From positions 33,688,166-33,752,165 of the forward strand of contig OZ022508.1 in the NCBI GenBank assembly GCA_963989385.1: a stretch of 64,000 nt of DNA. Reading direction: 5' to 3'. The notes under the pieces are model-generated. The model saw only the letters and a list, made by a program, of their open reading frames with translations, ran no database searches and was not told where the DNA came from. Of this stretch, positions 11,919 to 23,224 are shown in pieces (position 1 is the stretch's first letter; every line of letters begins with the position of its first letter). A program made the position numbers and the translations under genes. This DNA is from Ctena decussata. Its lineage: Eukaryota; Mollusca; Bivalvia; Lucinida; Lucinidae.

Positions 11919-12156
11919 GAGCCGCTACAAGACAAAACGAACAAAGTGGCATGTGCATCCAGCGAATACTCAGATCAGCCTGGGCATCCAACTAGTCTGT
12001 TCAGAGTCAAAGCTGTGCGCTTAAAGGGTAGCTACGGGTCTTAGCTAGTTACATGTGGACAGCAAAGACTCTGATCAGACTCGGCGGATGCCCAGGCTGA
12101 TCTGAGTCTTCGCTGGTCGAACATGCCCTCTTGATGAACTTGTGGTGTCGCGGCTC
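11919..12156. mobile_element. GCGACACG palindromic MITE, copy 3
   Basis: Copy B counterpart of 6450-6687. Confidence 0.82.
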
Positions 12157-13661
12157 ATTAGTGTTAACCAGAAATCTGTCAAAACCCTTAACGATTCCCT
12201 AGCAAGACCACTAAAGAACAGTGCGTATAAAGTAACATAAGCATCGAAGAAATGAATTATTACCTCCTGCATCATAGATTATTAACCAGAGAGGTGTCTC
12301 CTCAAGCTTTGGTAATGTATCCATTTTAGTCCAACATCGGTCCAAGAATTGTCACTGAACTTAGCCACTTTTTTAGATTTTTTTAAAAAGTATCTTTGAC
12401 TGTTAAATGATAACGTTTAGGGCAGCCCGTATTGTAGTCTGGGTGTTAAAAAGTGTGAGACAAGACGCAAGTGCATTAACGCAAACCAGTTTATATGTAC
12501 TGTAGAGTCTAGCGTAATGACGTCGCATCGACGTCAGTACAACGTTATTTCAACGTCATATGCCCGCTGGGATGGTGCAAACAGCAAATAGTCTGATTAG
12601 AATACGTGGATCAGGCTGGTCTGGGTCTTTGCTGATGGCTTAAAGCCCTAAGCACGTTCAATCGTGTCTACGCGCATATTCGCTTTTTTCTTTTGGTTGG
12701 AGGTCATAAAAAGAAGCTCTCGGATATGTGCAGCTAGAGAAATGTCAGATCAGCTAGCACATCCGCTCATTCATTTCAGACTAAATACGCACATTCTTTC
12801 TGCGCGACCAGCCTAAACATTACATAGGTCATATGGATGCGCAGACTGATCAGACTTTTTTTCTGGTTGCAAATGTCTGGTCACTTTTTCCAGGAGACGG
12901 AAGGCGCTTGGTTCCTGGAAAATGTGCTTGCTGTACATGAGCGAATGTCTAAAGTATCATCTACAACCTTTGTTCAACAAAAATACGAGGCTAAAAATTA
13001 CTTTATAGTCATAAAGCAGTGTAGAAAACGAGCGGTCTCTCCGTGAAGGTGTGCAGTATTTTTCTAAACTGTTCGCGGGGTACTTTGCAAATGACATAAG
13101 GTACTTAGTACCAGTAGCGGCTCTGATTTATATTAAAGTATTGGGTTTGCAGATTGCACAATACGAATGATAAATGCAACGCTGATGCATACAAAGGAGT
13201 TTGAAATTTAAGCCCTAAGTTTTGTTTAATTTCAGTTTACGAAGAAACAGCTCTTCAAATGACAAGTAGATATTGTTCACGGCTCTGATTACAAGCCAAG
13301 CCTGTACCAAATTATCCTGCTGAAATAAAATGAGTCTCTTTACCGGATAAAAGGAAACTGTGTAGATAGTTGCTGAATTTAAGGGATTCTTGACCGGTCC
13401 ACATTTCGCTAAGATCGACTCTTGCATCACATTGTAAATCTATTCTGTAACAATAACTGCGTCGAGTATTGCGACATAAGCATTGGGTCATACTAAATAC
13501 CGCAAGGTAGCACAATGTACCGCAAGGTAGCACAAGATACCGACAGGTACCGCAAGGTAGGCACAGGTAGCACAAGGTGGAATAAGTAGGTACAGGGATG
13601 ATAGAACGTTGTGAAATGAATGAATTCACTAAATAATGAGCAAGTACCTTAAATCACCTAC

Positions 13662-14230
13662 TGCCTCTGAGAGACAGTGAAGAAATTCCATAAGTCGTAT
13701 CATAATGGACTAACTTATAGTTAAAGTTATTTACGTTACTACAAGTAGTAATAAATGATGAAAAAAAAACGTACTAAAATGTATTTTCTAATACTTAACG
13801 TTGATTCTATGGAGAAACTGCATTTAAAAATAAAAACAGTACTGTATCTTGAAATTATATGTTTTTAAATTAAATACACATAGGTAACGTATATGATCGA
13901 TGCTTTTGGCCAAAGAGTCGTTAGAAAAATTGACAACATGCGCTTTTCCATTGTAAAAACTCAACTGATGAAGTTTTTACATGTATATTTTGCCAAAAAA
14001 TAACACACATGCCCACGGGCACTACATATGCCTGCAGACTATAAGCATGTGATAAATTAAAACGATAGCTTTTTGAAACTTGGCGGCCATCTTGAAAATG
14101 GATGATTTTTAAGTGGCCCACGATCATTTTTGAATCTGGGCCATGTAAGGAACATTTAGTGAAAATTTCATGCTTGTATCATCAAATGAAGTATTTCCTT
14201 AAATTTTCACTCTAAGCCGCTCCACTATAC
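13662..14230. other. 569-bp segment present only in duplication copy B
   Basis: Copy A runs straight from AAATCACCTAC to TGGTCAGAGC (about 8148); copy B has this AT-rich segment in between. No terminal repeats or ORF of note, so insertion in B or deletion in A cannot be told apart. Confidence 0.75.
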
Positions 14231-15502
14231 TGGTCAGAGCTAACACGTAAAGCCATCATGGGGAAACGGAATATACATCGGGAATTAAGCTGCTGAGAAA
14301 ACACTAGATTTTCCGTGCATAAAATGTAAAACCAATTGTTTTGCATATGCTGCTCTTCATGTCATCTTGGATCCGCAATGACTGCATTTCAATGACATGC
14401 AAAAGTCTTAGTTCTACTGTCATGACTGTTACTCTTCTGATCGAAAGTTTGAACTTAAAAGAAGTCAGCAAAGGTATGCAAAGTCTTATATATCTTCTAT
14501 TACAGCCTGATATTGTTGCTTCCACGGATGGCAAATATTCATTGATAGGTACACAAGCCTATCCAAACCCAAGGCAAGGCAAGCATACCAAAGTCGAGAG
14601 AACAAATGAAAACGCTAAAATGAAAAAATAAAAAAAATAAATAAATAAAGTAGCGAACTGGTAGACTATTATGCATTATTCCCTGTACCATCTTGTGTCT
14701 ACCGTGTACTACCTTGCTGTACATTGTGCTACCTTGCGGTACCTTGTGCCTACCTTGCGGTACCTTGTGCTACCTTGTGGTACCTTGCGGTACTTAGTAC
14801 GACCGTAAGCATTTGCCACCACAAACAACAATCGTATTCATAAATAAATAAAGCTAATTTAACTGTGGTTGGTTTGACAGTCAGCATATAGAATGCTTCC
14901 ACAATGGCCAATATTGCAAGTCCTGAACAATCTGCCTTGGTTTGCATTTGCTGAGCCATCATCTTTCACAAACCATTGTTGGAATAGTTGCCTGTTTTCA
15001 AGCTAAACATGTGAACAACACAGTATAAATTTTGTCAGCCGAAGATGTCAGATTTTATTTATTTTCTTTACTTGCCCCTCTCTGATACTTTTGTACCTGA
15101 CTCAACATCTTCGAAGATGCTGTAGCCAGGAGTATAACACATACTAAAGATTTTAGAGAGAAGTAAAATTTGTAAAAATATGAATATAGGGTTAAGAGAA
15201 TCTCTAACATCTTCGACTGAAATCAGTCTAAGTATAAATGTACACTTTCTACAGGGTACGACAGAGCCATAAGATAATGAAGAGTGACAGAAAATGATAG
15301 AAAGATATACATGTAAGACGCAGATTTGGTCTGTACTAAGATGACACTGTAAGAAGAACTTGAAATGCCATTCATGGAAAAACCATCCAAGTTCTTATAT
15401 TTACTAATGGGCCTTACGTGTCCGCTCAACTTCTTCAGTCTAATAGACCAGAAATTCCGCGCCCAGTTACAGTCACATCTGGTTAACTATGTTTGCAAGG
15501 AT

Positions 15503-15602
15503 GTTACGAAACGAAAAAGAGCTGTTACGAAACGAAAAAGAGTCATAGTTACCAAACGACCTGATAACCAGGTCGTTTGGTAACTATGACTCTTTTTCGT
15601 AA
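15503..15602. repeat. Fold-back with GAGTCATAGTTACCAAACGACC arms, copy B
   Basis: Counterpart of 9434-9534; also followed by partial repeats of the arm to about 15660. Confidence 0.85.
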
Positions 15603-15881
15603 CAGCTCGTTTGGTAACTATGACTGTTTTTCGTTTCGCAACACCTTTTTTCGTTTCTGAACAGCCCTTGTATACATGTATATATATAGTTAACTGGGGA
15701 TGATTGCAAACCGAATGAACAGCCTTTTCCCAGACTGTTGGCTATTCAGCTATCCGAACTGTAAACACCACTCACCCATCAGGTGAACGAAATCACCGAC
15801 ATGGACAAGAACAACAGTGAGGAACAACAACAGAAGTACCGCCTTGGAACGGTCAGTCATAAATTACCGGGTATTTAACAC

Positions 15882-16090
15882 TTTATTAAACGCCAGTGAC
15901 GAAAATACCAGAACTTGCAAACAGTGTAGAACTAGATGAGGCGGCTCCTTGTGAGCCGCCTCATCTAGTTCTACACTGTTTGTCCTCTAGTATTTGAATT
16001 CTCAATCTGAAATATCTTGGACAAGGCATTTTTTTTTTAATTTTGCAGACGTAATTGTGTCGTCTGCTTTTTTGGCGCTTAAAGAGTTAA
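15882..16090. mobile_element. MITE with central GTGTAGAACTAGATGAGGCGG hairpin
   Basis: Outer ends resemble TTTAACACTTTATTAAACGCC / GGCGCTTAAAGAGTTAA. The centre (15916-15982) is a perfect palindrome of about 30 bp per arm ending GCAAACAGTG..CACTGTTTG. It lies inside the Penelope-like tail of copy B and is absent from copy A. Closest relative: 52187-52405. Confidence 0.75.
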
Positions 16091-16371
16091 CTAGTTTTAT
16101 TGGACCCAAACCCTCGCTCTCGGCTTCTGCAATGGCTCGAAACATTTAGTTAGCTATTTGGTCCGCATGGAATTTTGGTTTAAACAATATTGATTTCAAC
16201 TCATTTACACACATAGCACATACAATAAATAACTGGAAAACAGGATCTGATAACAAGCGATAACCACTTATACAATCATCTCCTGTACAATAAATAGCAA
16301 TGGTGAATGGCAATTCAAGAAATAAGCTTGACTAACAGTACGTGTAATTAAAGTATGGATCTAATTAAACT

Positions 16372-16372
<1 letters not shown>

Positions 16373-16420
<48 letters not shown>

Positions 16421-16421
16421 C
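16373..16421. repeat. (GA)n microsatellite
   Basis: About 23 GA units with two interruptions, inside the LINE 3' UTR. Confidence 0.95.
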
Positions 16422-16579
16422 AGAAGGATCTCATCATGGACAAAGTCCGAACGTTCATACGAATTCAGGTTAGGTCATTATCATGTGGGATAGATAAACA
16501 AACTCCTTGAGGTAGGCAATGTTCATGAATTTGCATTTGTATTACTCAGCGATATACGGTTTATAATATGTTGAAACGT

Positions 16580-16770
16580 CTAGGCTGTAAATCTCCTAGT
16601 TTTTTCTATATATTTATGTACTGCTTTAAAGATTTCAGCATTCCGATCATTACATACTCCATTTATGCCAAATAGAAGGATGTCGGACCTAATGGGTGTG
16701 TTTGCGGGTACAATCTGTCGGACTATCGTTATCATGTCCGTACGCACTAAGTGGTAATTTGGACAAGTAA
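16580..16770 (-). pseudogene. C-terminal end of the LINE RT, cut off by the MITE
   Basis: About 62 codons on the far side of the MITE. They match the C-terminal part of the LINE at 2.1-2.3 kb (C.NY.L...; LLF(G)ING / LLLNGD), showing that one frame was split by the insertion. Stop TAG at 16580-16582. Confidence 0.75.
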
Positions 16771-17193
16771 GGGCGCGTTTACACGAGCAAAGTTTCTATG
16801 ACAAAGTAGGTTTGTCACAGAAAAATTTGCTCGTGTAAATGCCAAAATATGACAATGTTTCTTTGACAAATATATATGTTAAAGTTACTTCAATAAATTA
16901 AATTTGTCCGTGTAAACGGAGAACTTTGCTAAAGATTATATAACAATGAACTTTGCTGTAAGCGTGGAAAATGTGACAAAGATTTTGTTTCATTGCTGCA
17001 GGTAACTTTGACGAATAATATTTGGTCGTGTAAACACTGCAGCAAATATTTCATTGCCAAAGTTTATGTGACAAAGATTCTATGACACATTTTCTTTAAC
17101 AAATAATTTGCTCCGTGTAAACGCAAAATGTTTGTCATACTTTCTATGTTAAAGTTTCTGTGACATAGAAACTTTGCTCGTGTAAACGCGCCC
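16771..17193. mobile_element. Harbinger-like MITE, 423 bp
   Basis: Perfect terminal inverted repeat of about 30 bp starting GGGCGCGTTTACACGAGCAA, with further inverted GTGTAAAC / ACTTTG motifs inside. Flanked by TAA on both sides (16768-16770 and 17194-17196): a 3-bp TWA-type duplication and GGGC ends fit PIF/Harbinger. No transposase, so non-autonomous. It lies inside the LINE reading frame. Confidence 0.88.
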
Positions 17194-19360
17194 TAAGAAG
17201 ATAGTGACTGTTGGTTTCAATCATACCACACGTACAGTGTGGGGAGGGCACCAGGTTTCTCGAAAATAAATGCTCATTCAGAGAACTACATTCTGTTCTT
17301 AGTCGAGTGTGGAGAATCTGGAGTTGTCTGCTTCCTGTATTGTAATAAGCAGGTATTTTTGGAGTTTCAAGTTCAATTAAACGCTTAAATGAGCTAAATG
17401 AATCGGCGGTCTTAGCTGAAGATGGCAGAGAGTTCCATGCTGAAATTGTTGATGGAAGAAAGGAATTAGCATAGGTTTGTGTACGTGTAGTGATTTGTTG
17501 GTAATTATCAACATTGCGCAGAGCATAAGAGGATACATCACCTGTACGAGGCGGGAGGATATTGGTTAAGTAAAGTGGGGTTTGTCCATTTTGCATTTTA
17601 AAGAATAGATAGAGTTTGTGAAGGTTTCGCCTTTCAGACAGTTTCAACCACCCTACTTCTTTGTATAATTTATTTATTGAGATTAGTTTGGTTGTTCCTG
17701 TGACAATTCTGGCGGCCTCTAATTGTATTTTTTCTAACTCATCACTTTGCTGTTTGGTACAATTATCCCATACTACGTCAGCGTATTCGAGTATGGAACG
17801 TATAAAAGTAAAATAAATTTTCTGAAGCAAGTTTCTGTCAAGAGTAAATTTTAAACTTCTAAGGAGATTTAAACGTGTGGCGGCTTTGTCTGTTATATAT
17901 TCAATATGTTTTTGCCAATCTAGTTTTTGGGATAGATATACACCAAGATGTTTGTGTGTGTTTACTTCATTTATGGATACTTCATTGAGGTACAAGTTTG
18001 GGTGGTCATTTTTGTTTATTTTCCTTGTAAGTAAGAGTGACTCCGTTTTGGTCGGGTTAAAAGTGACCAGCCATTTGTTTGACCAATTTGTGATTTTTTC
18101 AAGATCAGCGTTCATTAAGCGAGCCGCATTGTTTGGAGTGTCCACAATAATGTACAGACTTGTATCGTCGGCGAATAAGCGAATTCCACATTGTAAATCG
18201 TTTACTATGTCATTGATGTACAAAATAAATAGTAAAGGACCAAGAATAGAACCCTGGGGAACTCCGGCTTTGATTTCTACCCATTCAGAAGTACCTCCTG
18301 GGATAACCACCCTCTGGAATCTTTGTGACAAATAGCTCTCAAACCATTTTAGCAGTGGGCCACTGATGCCGTAGTGGCGCAGTTTAGCAATAAGACCCCT
18401 ATGCCAGACCCTGTCGAAGGCTTTGCTTATATCACAGAAAACTACACGCACTTCCTTGCCTTCGTCCAGGGCCCGGCCAAAGGTATTACACATATCTACT
18501 AATTGGTTGATTGCCGAGTCTCCCTTTGTGAAGCCGGACTGGAAGGGGGTAATTACTTGATTCTCAAGTAAATAGTTATGCATATGTTTATGTAAAACTC
18601 TTTCAAATGTTTTTCCCACAGAACTGAGCAAAGATATGGGTCTGTAATTTTCTACATCTGATTTACTATCCTTTTTATGTATAGGAGTAACATTCGCTTG
18701 TTTCCAAATTTCAGGTACGGTTGCGGCAAGAAGAGAGCTATTAAAGAGATCGGTTAATGGAGCAGCTATAACATCAGCTAATTCTTTGAGTACTTTATTA
18801 TTTAGTAAATCGGGACCAGAAGCTTTCCCAGTAGCAAGTGATTTCAAAACTGACCTTACTTCATCTTCTTCGACAATTATGCTATTTAAAGTTTGTTCAG
18901 GATATGTTAAATTTGGAATCTGGTTATTTGTGTCATTCAGTAAGGTCTGTGAGTAAAAAAAGAGGTTTAATTCATTAGCTTTTTCAGTGGGGTCATTAAT
19001 TGATTTGTTATTTTTTATTAAAGGTGGTAAAGCTATGTTTGTATCTTTGCCAATGAGTGACTTAAATGTTTTCCACCAATCTCTACTTGAAATGTTTCCG
19101 GAGTTAATTTTATTTGCAAGTTTGTCTTTGAATTCTTTTTTCGCCATTTTAACCGCATTTACACTCTTATTTCTTTGTTTTCTGAATTTACTCCAACTTT
19201 CGGGTGTGTTCGTTTTTTTTGCTTTTTTATGGGCTCGCTTACGCTTTCGGATCTGAGTTCGTACAAAACTATTAAACCAAGGGGGGTCTGAGGGTCTGAC
19301 AGTTATTGTTTTAGAAGGAATATTTTTTTTCACATAAATCATGAATTTTATTGGTGACAT
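17144..19360 (-). CDS. LINE reverse transcriptase part (interrupted at its C-terminus)
   Basis: Reverse transcriptase of the same LINE, overlapping the endonuclease frame by about 50 bp across the A8 run. RT motifs in order: 'NYRPISLLS', 'FCDISKAFDRVWHRGL', 'AGVPQGSILGPLL' and the catalytic FADD at about 18160-18175, then a conserved 'HLGVYLS..LDW' thumb region and a CxC.. H-type knuckle ('PHCTCG...NSHYLL'). From 17193 downward the reading frame is MITE sequence; true LINE coding resumes beyond the MITE at 16770 in frame with HYLL (if one TAA repeat is dropped) and ends at the TAG at 16580-16582. The long undamaged frame suggests a fairly young copy. Confidence 0.87.
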   Translation of the reverse strand: MSPIKFMIYVKKNIPSKTITVRPSDPPWFNSFVRTQIRKRKRAHKKAKKTNTPESWSKFRKQRNKSVNAVKMAKKEFKDKLANKINSGNISSRDWWKTFKSLIGKDTNIALPPLIKNNKSINDPTEKANELNLFFYSQTLLNDTNNQIPNLTYPEQTLNSIIVEEDEVRSVLKSLATGKASGPDLLNNKVLKELADVIAAPLTDLFNSSLLAATVPEIWKQANVTPIHKKDSKSDVENYRPISLLSSVGKTFERVLHKHMHNYLLENQVITPFQSGFTKGDSAINQLVDMCNTFGRALDEGKEVRVVFCDISKAFDRVWHRGLIAKLRHYGISGPLLKWFESYLSQRFQRVVIPGGTSEWVEIKAGVPQGSILGPLLFILYINDIVNDLQCGIRLFADDTSLYIIVDTPNNAARLMNADLEKITNWSNKWLVTFNPTKTESLLLTRKINKNDHPNLYLNEVSINEVNTHKHLGVYLSQKLDWQKHIEYITDKAATRLNLLRSLKFTLDRNLLQKIYFTFIRSILEYADVVWDNCTKQQSDELEKIQLEAARIVTGTTKLISINKLYKEVGWLKLSERRNLHKLYLFFKMQNGQTPLYLTNILPPRTGDVSSYALRNVDNYQQITTRTQTYANSFLPSTISAWNSLPSSAKTADSFSSFKRLIELETPKIPAYYNTGSRQLQILHTRLRTECSSLNEHLFSRNLVPSPHCTCGMIETNSHYLLRARLHEQSFYVTETLT

Positions 19361-20384
19361 TTTCTGCGTATGTGTTTATATTGTCGTTTTTCAGGGACAG
19401 CCAGTTAAAATTTTGGACGTTTTGTTTTAAAGTTTCATAGTCACCGCTATTATATTTCCATATTTTTCTCTGAAAACATTTAAATTTGTACTTATCAAAG
19501 TTGAATACCGCATATATGGGACAATGGTAACGGATATTTTGATCTAAAAATGCTTCTCCAACGCCGCTAAGCAGAACTGAGGATGCACTTGTCGTTAGTA
19601 TCAGGTCAATTAGAGATGAGGTTGTTTCGGTATAGTTTGTGGGCTCGTCTATCAGTTGTGAAAGGTTGTACTGACTAAATATTCCTTTAAGTTTGTTTCG
19701 ATTCGAGATTTCAAGATAATTCATATTAAAATCTCCGGTAATTATAATTGACGGTATATTAGTATCAAAGGCAAGGTCAACTGACCTTTCAATGTTGTCC
19801 AAAGTGACCTGTTTGGAATTTGGAGGTCTATAAAATACACTAAATAGTATAATCTTGTTTTTAAGTTCCAGCTCAAGCCAGATACTTTCAAGATCGTCTA
19901 TTTCGAGATCTTGTCTTCTCTTACAGGGAAGTGTATCTTTGACGTAAACAATAACACCTCCATAACTGTCTGGTCTGTCTTTTCGGTAGGGTTTTTGGAA
20001 ATTCACAAAACTAATGTCCTCATCGGAGACAGCGGGAGACAGCCAAGTCTCGCTAAATGCAATGATATCAAAATGAGACAGCTCTACCTGCAGTTGATCA
20101 ATCTTTGCCACTAAGCTCTGTACATTATAATGTACAATAGAAAAATTCTCTTCAAAGGGAGACAAATCATGAGAGCTACACGAAGAGCTGTTAAGTGAAG
20201 AGGTATCGGAACTACTAGGACCAGGGTTACGTTCAACATCACCAGCTAGTAGAATGAGTAACAGTGACCAAAAAGCAGTAGCTATAAAGTAGGTCAGTGC
20301 CTTTGTCGTAAACCATCTATTTTGCTGAGTACGCATATTAGGTTGCTGTCTGGTGTACGGGAATCTGATTGACTTCACATGCAT
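19311..20384 (-). CDS. LINE N-terminal part: 2A motif plus APE endonuclease
   Basis: The endonuclease nicks target DNA to prime reverse transcription. Residues 29-47 are hydrophobic, residues 49-56 are the 2A motif DVERNPGP, then a Ser-rich linker and the APE-type endonuclease from about residue 82: HYNVQSL, AFSETWLS, FYRPP, ITGDFN, SSLIDLIL and a final YHCPI in place of the usual SDHxP(I/V). The ATG at 20384 gives the start; earlier in-frame sequence exists but runs into the transposon at 20425. The frame ends at 19311 in a TAA reached because of an A8 run near 19326-19334; the RT continues in the next frame. The family normally has a single continuous endonuclease-RT protein, so this is either a disabling indel or a base-call error. 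Confidence 0.85.
   Translation of the reverse strand: MHVKSIRFPYTRQQPNMRTQQNRWFTTKALTYFIATAFWSLLLILLAGDVERNPGPSSSDTSSLNSSSCSSHDLSPFEENFSIVHYNVQSLVAKIDQLQVELSHFDIIAFSETWLSPAVSDEDISFVNFQKPYRKDRPDSYGGVIVYVKDTLPCKRRQDLEIDDLESIWLELELKNKIILFSVFYRPPNSKQVTLDNIERSVDLAFDTNIPSIIITGDFNMNYLEISNRNKLKGIFSQYNLSQLIDEPTNYTETTSSLIDLILTTSASSVLLSGVGEAFLDQNIRYHCPIYAVFNFDKYKFKCFQRKIWKYNSGDYETLKQNVQNFNWLSLKNDNINTYAENVTNKIHDLCEKKYSF
20217..20240 (-). other. 2A-type ribosome-skipping motif (DVERNPGP)
   Basis: Eight codons matching the D(V/I)ExNPGP consensus exactly, preceded by ALTYFIATAFWSLLLILLAG, a hydrophobic stretch that could act as a signal or membrane segment if the motif does not release. Known family fact: 2A motifs at the N-terminus occur in some APE-type LINEs of sea urchin, lancelet and mollusc type animals and cause separation between G and P. 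Skipping here would release a 55-residue leader and an endonuclease-RT beginning with Pro. Confidence 0.88.
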
Positions 20385-21214
20385 ATTGCTGCTCTGCAGA
20401 GAGATACTTACACTTATACTCCAGAGGGACAGACTAAAACGCTGAATTTCTTGCTGAATTCAGCTACTTGCTGATCAGCCAAATGTGTCTAAAACGCTGA
20501 ACTGCTGATTTGCTGAATTTACAGAAAAATGTTATGATTTTGCTATCAGAATCGATCTTTTCAGCCATTATGCTGACTATAGATAAATTATATCATTTTA
20601 TTATGATTTTTCTATCATAAGAGATATTTTCAGTCGCTATGCCGATTTTATAGCAAAAAATACTGGTAAAATAATTTTCTATTAGCGATAGTTTCAGCTG
20701 ATTTATGCTGATCTTAAATAAATATCATGATTTATACTGCCATAAGCGACATTTACAGCAGATATTCTGATTTTACATTGTATTAAATTGTACACGATAT
20801 ATCATGAAAAATTAAAGGAGGCATATCAAATGCGCTGTAAGTGTGCCATTAAATATCACACCTTCGATTGTTTGCTCGCTCTAATGTAATCGATATCATA
20901 TACATGTATATTGTATGATCGATAATCCGATCATAATCAGTCATTCACAAACACATTTACAGCTGCGTATGACTGTACATTAGAACATTTGTGAGCAAGA
21001 AAGAATCGGATCAGCTTGCACAACTAAAAAGTAAAAGCCGTTCTTAATTCATATAAATCCATCCAGTGGTTTGACTTGAAAGGCTGATACTATTGAATCG
21101 TTCGTTATTCTTCAAATGATTTACAAGTTACTTTCTTCTGTCTCTAGCTTTAGTTTTGACTAAATTGTAAATTAGAATATATCCAATTTAATGATAGTGA
21201 ACAATGCTAAACTG

Positions 21215-21449
21215 ACTCGTAAGTCAGAGGTCCTGGGTTCGAATCCCGGTCTGGCCACATACTTTCGTTTCTCCTTCCGCTGATTCAAGAAGGGCAGTTG
21301 TCAGTTACTGGCGAAAGTATGTGCACTTAGTACTGGTTAACCGCTTAGGAGGTCTAAGCCTGCCCAGGAATAGTGTGGTTAGGTTAACTGACCGTCCCGA
21401 CATGACCTTAGTTGTTTACTGTGGACGTTAAGCATCAAATCAACCAACC
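21215..21449 (+). mobile_element. tRNA-derived SINE, family A, 5'-truncated
   Basis: Begins just before a perfect box B (GGGTTCGAATCCCGG), then a family body shared with 30350-30614 (GGCCACATACTTTCGTTTCTCC, GGTTAACCGCTTAGGAGGTC) and a CAACCAACCAAC tail. A 15-bp target duplication AACAATGCTAAACTG lies at 21200-21214 and 21450-21464. It sits inside the 3.4-kb transposon. Confidence 0.9.
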
Positions 21450-22889
21450 AACAATGCTAAACTGTTTTCTAAACGAATAAAATTTTACGTTATTATTTCG
21501 GGCTTTGCTACTCTGGGGTTGGACAAGATTTATGTTAGCTCCACTTTTTTTGTTATTTGCTGGGAATGACGTGTTGCAATTTCTCCATGAATTATTTTTA
21601 GTTTTGATCATAGTCATTTATTATTTTTTTACATCTTGATTTAGACTGTCACTGGACTGCAAATGGCAATGAAAACTTCCTCAAACTGCTTAGAGACTCC
21701 AGTAGTCACTGTAGTCGCATGCTATATCACTTTTTGCTGAAATTACATGGATTACCTTAAAAGAAGAGCTGTCTAATCTGAGTTTTTAGTCCATTTATCA
21801 AGCGGAATCTGTGCATCTTAGACTGTGATCAGACTGGATAGATTATGAGAATCCTAATTAGAGGTTAGATCTTCCGAAATAATTTAGAACAGCCGCACAT
21901 AATATCACACTTTCGGATAGACAATCTGTGGATCCAGATGAATATGTGAACAGTTGAATCGATAAACAAACTGTATACTCCTGAGGTGTGCTACTGTATA
22001 TCGTTTTCAAAACAGGTGTTCTTTAATTACCTGATACATCGGTTTATCGACACGTGTTATCCATTATGTTAGGTGCAATCGATCATTGATATAGATGGTA
22101 AGGTCAAGTGTGCCCAGGATACAGATATATGCCATATCCTTACTTTTGCTGATATACAGTAGTAAATAATATGTCAGTTATCCCTTTTCTTATCTCAAAA
22201 GCGAGACATAGGTATCTACCATCCTCGGTAACCCACGTTCAACTTCATTCATCACATCCTCGGTAACCCAGGTGTGACGCATTATCTAAAATTGTATTCA
22301 TTTAAGAAATAAATTTCATTGTTTTAGCGTCCATGGAAGTATGAATACCATGGGTCACGTGCTTCAGCCGCTATGCTGATACTACAGAAAATAATGTAAT
22401 TTAGCTATTGTGTTGCTATCAAACGAGAAATATTAGTCCGCAATGCTGATATTATAGAAAATAATGTAATTTTGCTATGACTTAACTATCATAAAAGATG
22501 TTTTCAACCGCAATGCTGGTTATAGAAATATTGTAAATGAGTTTCAGCAATTAAGCTGATGTTATGGAAAGATTATAATTTTTACTGCTATAAGCGATAT
22601 TTGCAGCAGTTAGAATGATTTTATAGAAGAATACTATGTTTTCTATCATAAGCGATCATGTCGGTACGTATATGTTGAAAACTTAAATTATGAAATAAAA
22701 TAAGTTTAAACCGGTATCCAGTCATCTGTTTATCATCTTGTATCTGATCAAGTTCATCTACCTTAACGCCCAGGTGTGAACGCGCGGCATCGATTAATCA
22801 GTGACACGCAACATCGATTAGTGATATAAACGATTTATCTACGTGTGAATAACAAGCAAACGCACTCGAGAAATATAAGGCTCCTTTAA

Positions 22890-23035
22890 TATCTATCTAT
22901 CTATCATCTCTCTCTCTCGTCTATCATTTCTCTCTTCTTTCTCCCTCCCTTTGGGAGACGGCCCGATATAGACTGAAATACTGTCCCAAATGGTCGTTAA
23001 ACCAAATCAACCAACCAACCAACCAACTTATCTAT
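22890..23035 (+). mobile_element. SINE-like 3' fragment, family C
   Basis: Pyrimidine-rich stretch followed by GAGACGGCCCGATATAGACTGAAATACT and a tail of (AACC) units. The same sequence lies inverted at 57940-58060. The tRNA-like head is missing or replaced by (ATCT)n/(CT)n. Confidence 0.6.
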
Positions 23036-23224
23036 CATTTCGTATCGTAACGTATCGTATCAGCATTGAAGGTAACGACACTGATGCTATTTGAAGACAT
23101 TTGCCTATTATGTGTTTTTTTTAAGTAGGACGTGTATTTGAAACTTTATTAGAACAGCTCAGATACTTCACATATCAAATATTCTGTATCATAAATTATA
23201 TGCCTTATTAATTGTCTGGGAGAA

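Larger units (their letters stand above)
11007..16165. repeat. Tandem segmental duplication, copy B
   Basis: Second copy of 5541-10135. It breaks off at about 16165 where a minus-strand LINE begins, and the missing end of the copy (the equivalent of 10148-10485) reappears at about 24338-24700. So the LINE and the elements nested in it landed inside copy B. A false duplication from two haplotypes in the assembly is possible, but the private insertions show the two copies are distinct alleles or loci. Confidence 0.88.
16166..20425 (-). mobile_element. CR1/L2-like LINE with 2A motif, nested insertions
   Basis: An APE-endonuclease/RT LINE on the minus strand. From its 5' side: short leader with 2A motif, endonuclease, RT, C-terminal zinc knuckle, 3' UTR (16579 down to about 16170) with a (GA)n run at 16373-16421 and a tail AATATTGTTTAAACCAAA. 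It is split by a MITE at 16771-17193. Its 5' side stops at 20425 where a DNA transposon begins, and 23791 to about 24330 is probably the rest of the 5' region. Without the nested insertions the element would be about 4.3 kb, a plausible full length for this type. Confidence 0.9.

Noticed and set aside
17877..18335. 152-residue plus-strand ORF
   Set aside because: Antisense shadow of the LINE reverse transcriptase.
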